Source of the DNA: Gerris lacustris
Taxonomy: Eukaryota; Arthropoda; Insecta; Hemiptera; Gerridae
Length of the DNA: 64,000 nucleotides
Direction of reading: 5' to 3'
Assembly (NCBI GenBank): GCA_951217055.1
Contig: OX578276.1
Coordinates: 121,218,979 to 121,282,978 of the forward strand
Shown here one piece after another: positions 63,137 to 64,000 of this stretch; position 1 is the first letter of the stretch; every line of letters starts with the position of its first letter. The translations under genes were made by a program, and so were the position numbers. The notes under the pieces were generated by a model. That model did not search any database and was not told the origin of the DNA. It saw only the letters and a list, made by a program, of their open reading frames with translations.

Positions 63137-64000
63137 CTATAAAATAACTCGTCTCAAATACATATTCCTCAGACAACATTTTCTCATTTATAGGAGGAAA
63201 ATATATTTAAACTCTAGTACTAAGCAGCAATGTATAAAGCAAATCAAAATAAAATTATCAAAAATATGTTAAACTTATGCAGTTGCAGCACACCTTTTTT
63301 TTTAAAAAAAATTAATAGATTTTGCTGAAAAATAAAGGGGGGGGGGGGGGGGGGGGGGGAGACCAGTTCAAAATACACCCCACCACAGGGAATCAAACCA
63401 GGGATCCCCTTTTTTGTTAATTTATTTTCTTCAATTATAATTTGGCAGATTTTAATTATAAAAAGTTTAGTTAGAAGGAGGCAAGAATCACTATCACTAT
63501 TCATGATTCATAATCACTACTGAATCAATGTAAAAGGGAAGTGTAAATTTGAGTATTACTCAATTTATTCCTGAAAAAGGAATAATAAGAGTTGAATTAC
63601 ATGATAAGGACTCATTTAATGACATAATACCCTTTCTACTTAAACCCTCAACAACTATAATTTTTTTAACTTTAACCCTTTAATTCCTTTTACTAAGTTG
63701 CATAATAATTAAATAAAATTTAAAATCCTGAGCTCTCATTTTTTTTTCTTTCTTTTTGTTTACTTTCCCGCACTGTCAACGCACTACTTATTTGGCAAAG
63801 GCTTGGTGTAATCCAAAGTTCAAAGGGATAAGTTCTATATGAGATTATTTTTATCTGTTTTTTCCCATTCTTCAAATAAAATTAAATTAAACATAAAACT
63901 TTGTTAATATTGATTTAATAAATTTACATGAAATTTCATGTAAATTTATAAAATTAATATTTAAATCTATAAAATCTTACTTTAACTGGGTGAATATATA
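63137..64000. other. Dynamin intron with poly-G run and SINE-like fragment
   Basis: A run of about 22 G (63338-63359) is followed by 'cagggaatcaaaccagggat'. Its complement GGTTTGATTCCC resembles a tRNA B box, so a decayed minus-strand SINE head is likely at about 63360-63415. No further dynamin exon was found before the window ends. Confidence 0.5.

Overview
The window is a piece of an AT-rich animal nuclear genome, most likely an insect. It has spliced genes with GT-AG introns of up to about 15 kb, a dynamin very like Drosophila shibire, a FAM102/EEIG1-type gene, and many DNA transposons, LINE and SINE remnants, TA microsatellites and G/C homopolymers. No bacterial, viral or organellar gene was seen. 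The species cannot be fixed from the sequence alone.

Left third (1-22 kb). This is mostly layered mobile elements. Five hAT-like elements have perfect 8-bp target-site duplications (TSDs): 297-1449, 4891-5905, 5015-5293, 15218-16465 and 19951-21248. Two piggyBac-like elements sit at TTAA-type sites (4204-4354 and 18771-19782). A long-TIR element with TA ends (4708-6546) holds one hAT, which holds another. Two large foldback or MITE elements, a 50-bp minisatellite and an RTE-type LINE 3' end complete the set. The only host coding sequence here is the first coding exon of a FAM102/EEIG1-like gene on the minus strand (12472-12614); its other exons lie beyond the left edge.

Middle (22-36 kb). 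An intact-looking 357-codon MATH-BTB reading frame lies on the plus strand (23155-24228). It is followed by repeats and a long stretch (30.3-36.8 kb) in which no gene was recognised.

Right half (36.8-64 kb). This is the 3' half of a dynamin gene on the minus strand. Exons for the PH domain (62968-63136, 62612-62734, 60256-60375), the GTPase effector domain (44763-44969, 43922-44100), the proline-rich tail (43263-43457) and the C-terminus (36847-36961) join in frame to 368 residues. The GTPase and stalk exons lie beyond the right edge. The 15.3-kb intron between the PH and effector-domain exons holds two near-identical 12-nt candidate microexons, GGYE at 56445-56456 and GNYE at 54662-54673, in duplicated flanking sequence. 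They would give alternative four-residue inserts in the PH-GED linker, and this is the most interesting observation here. The same introns carry a mariner relic, a PIF/Harbinger relic, a possible tyrosine-recombinase N-terminus beside a strong palindrome, SINEs and MITEs.

The three host genes show no sign of working together. All calls come from reading the sequence; no database search was run.
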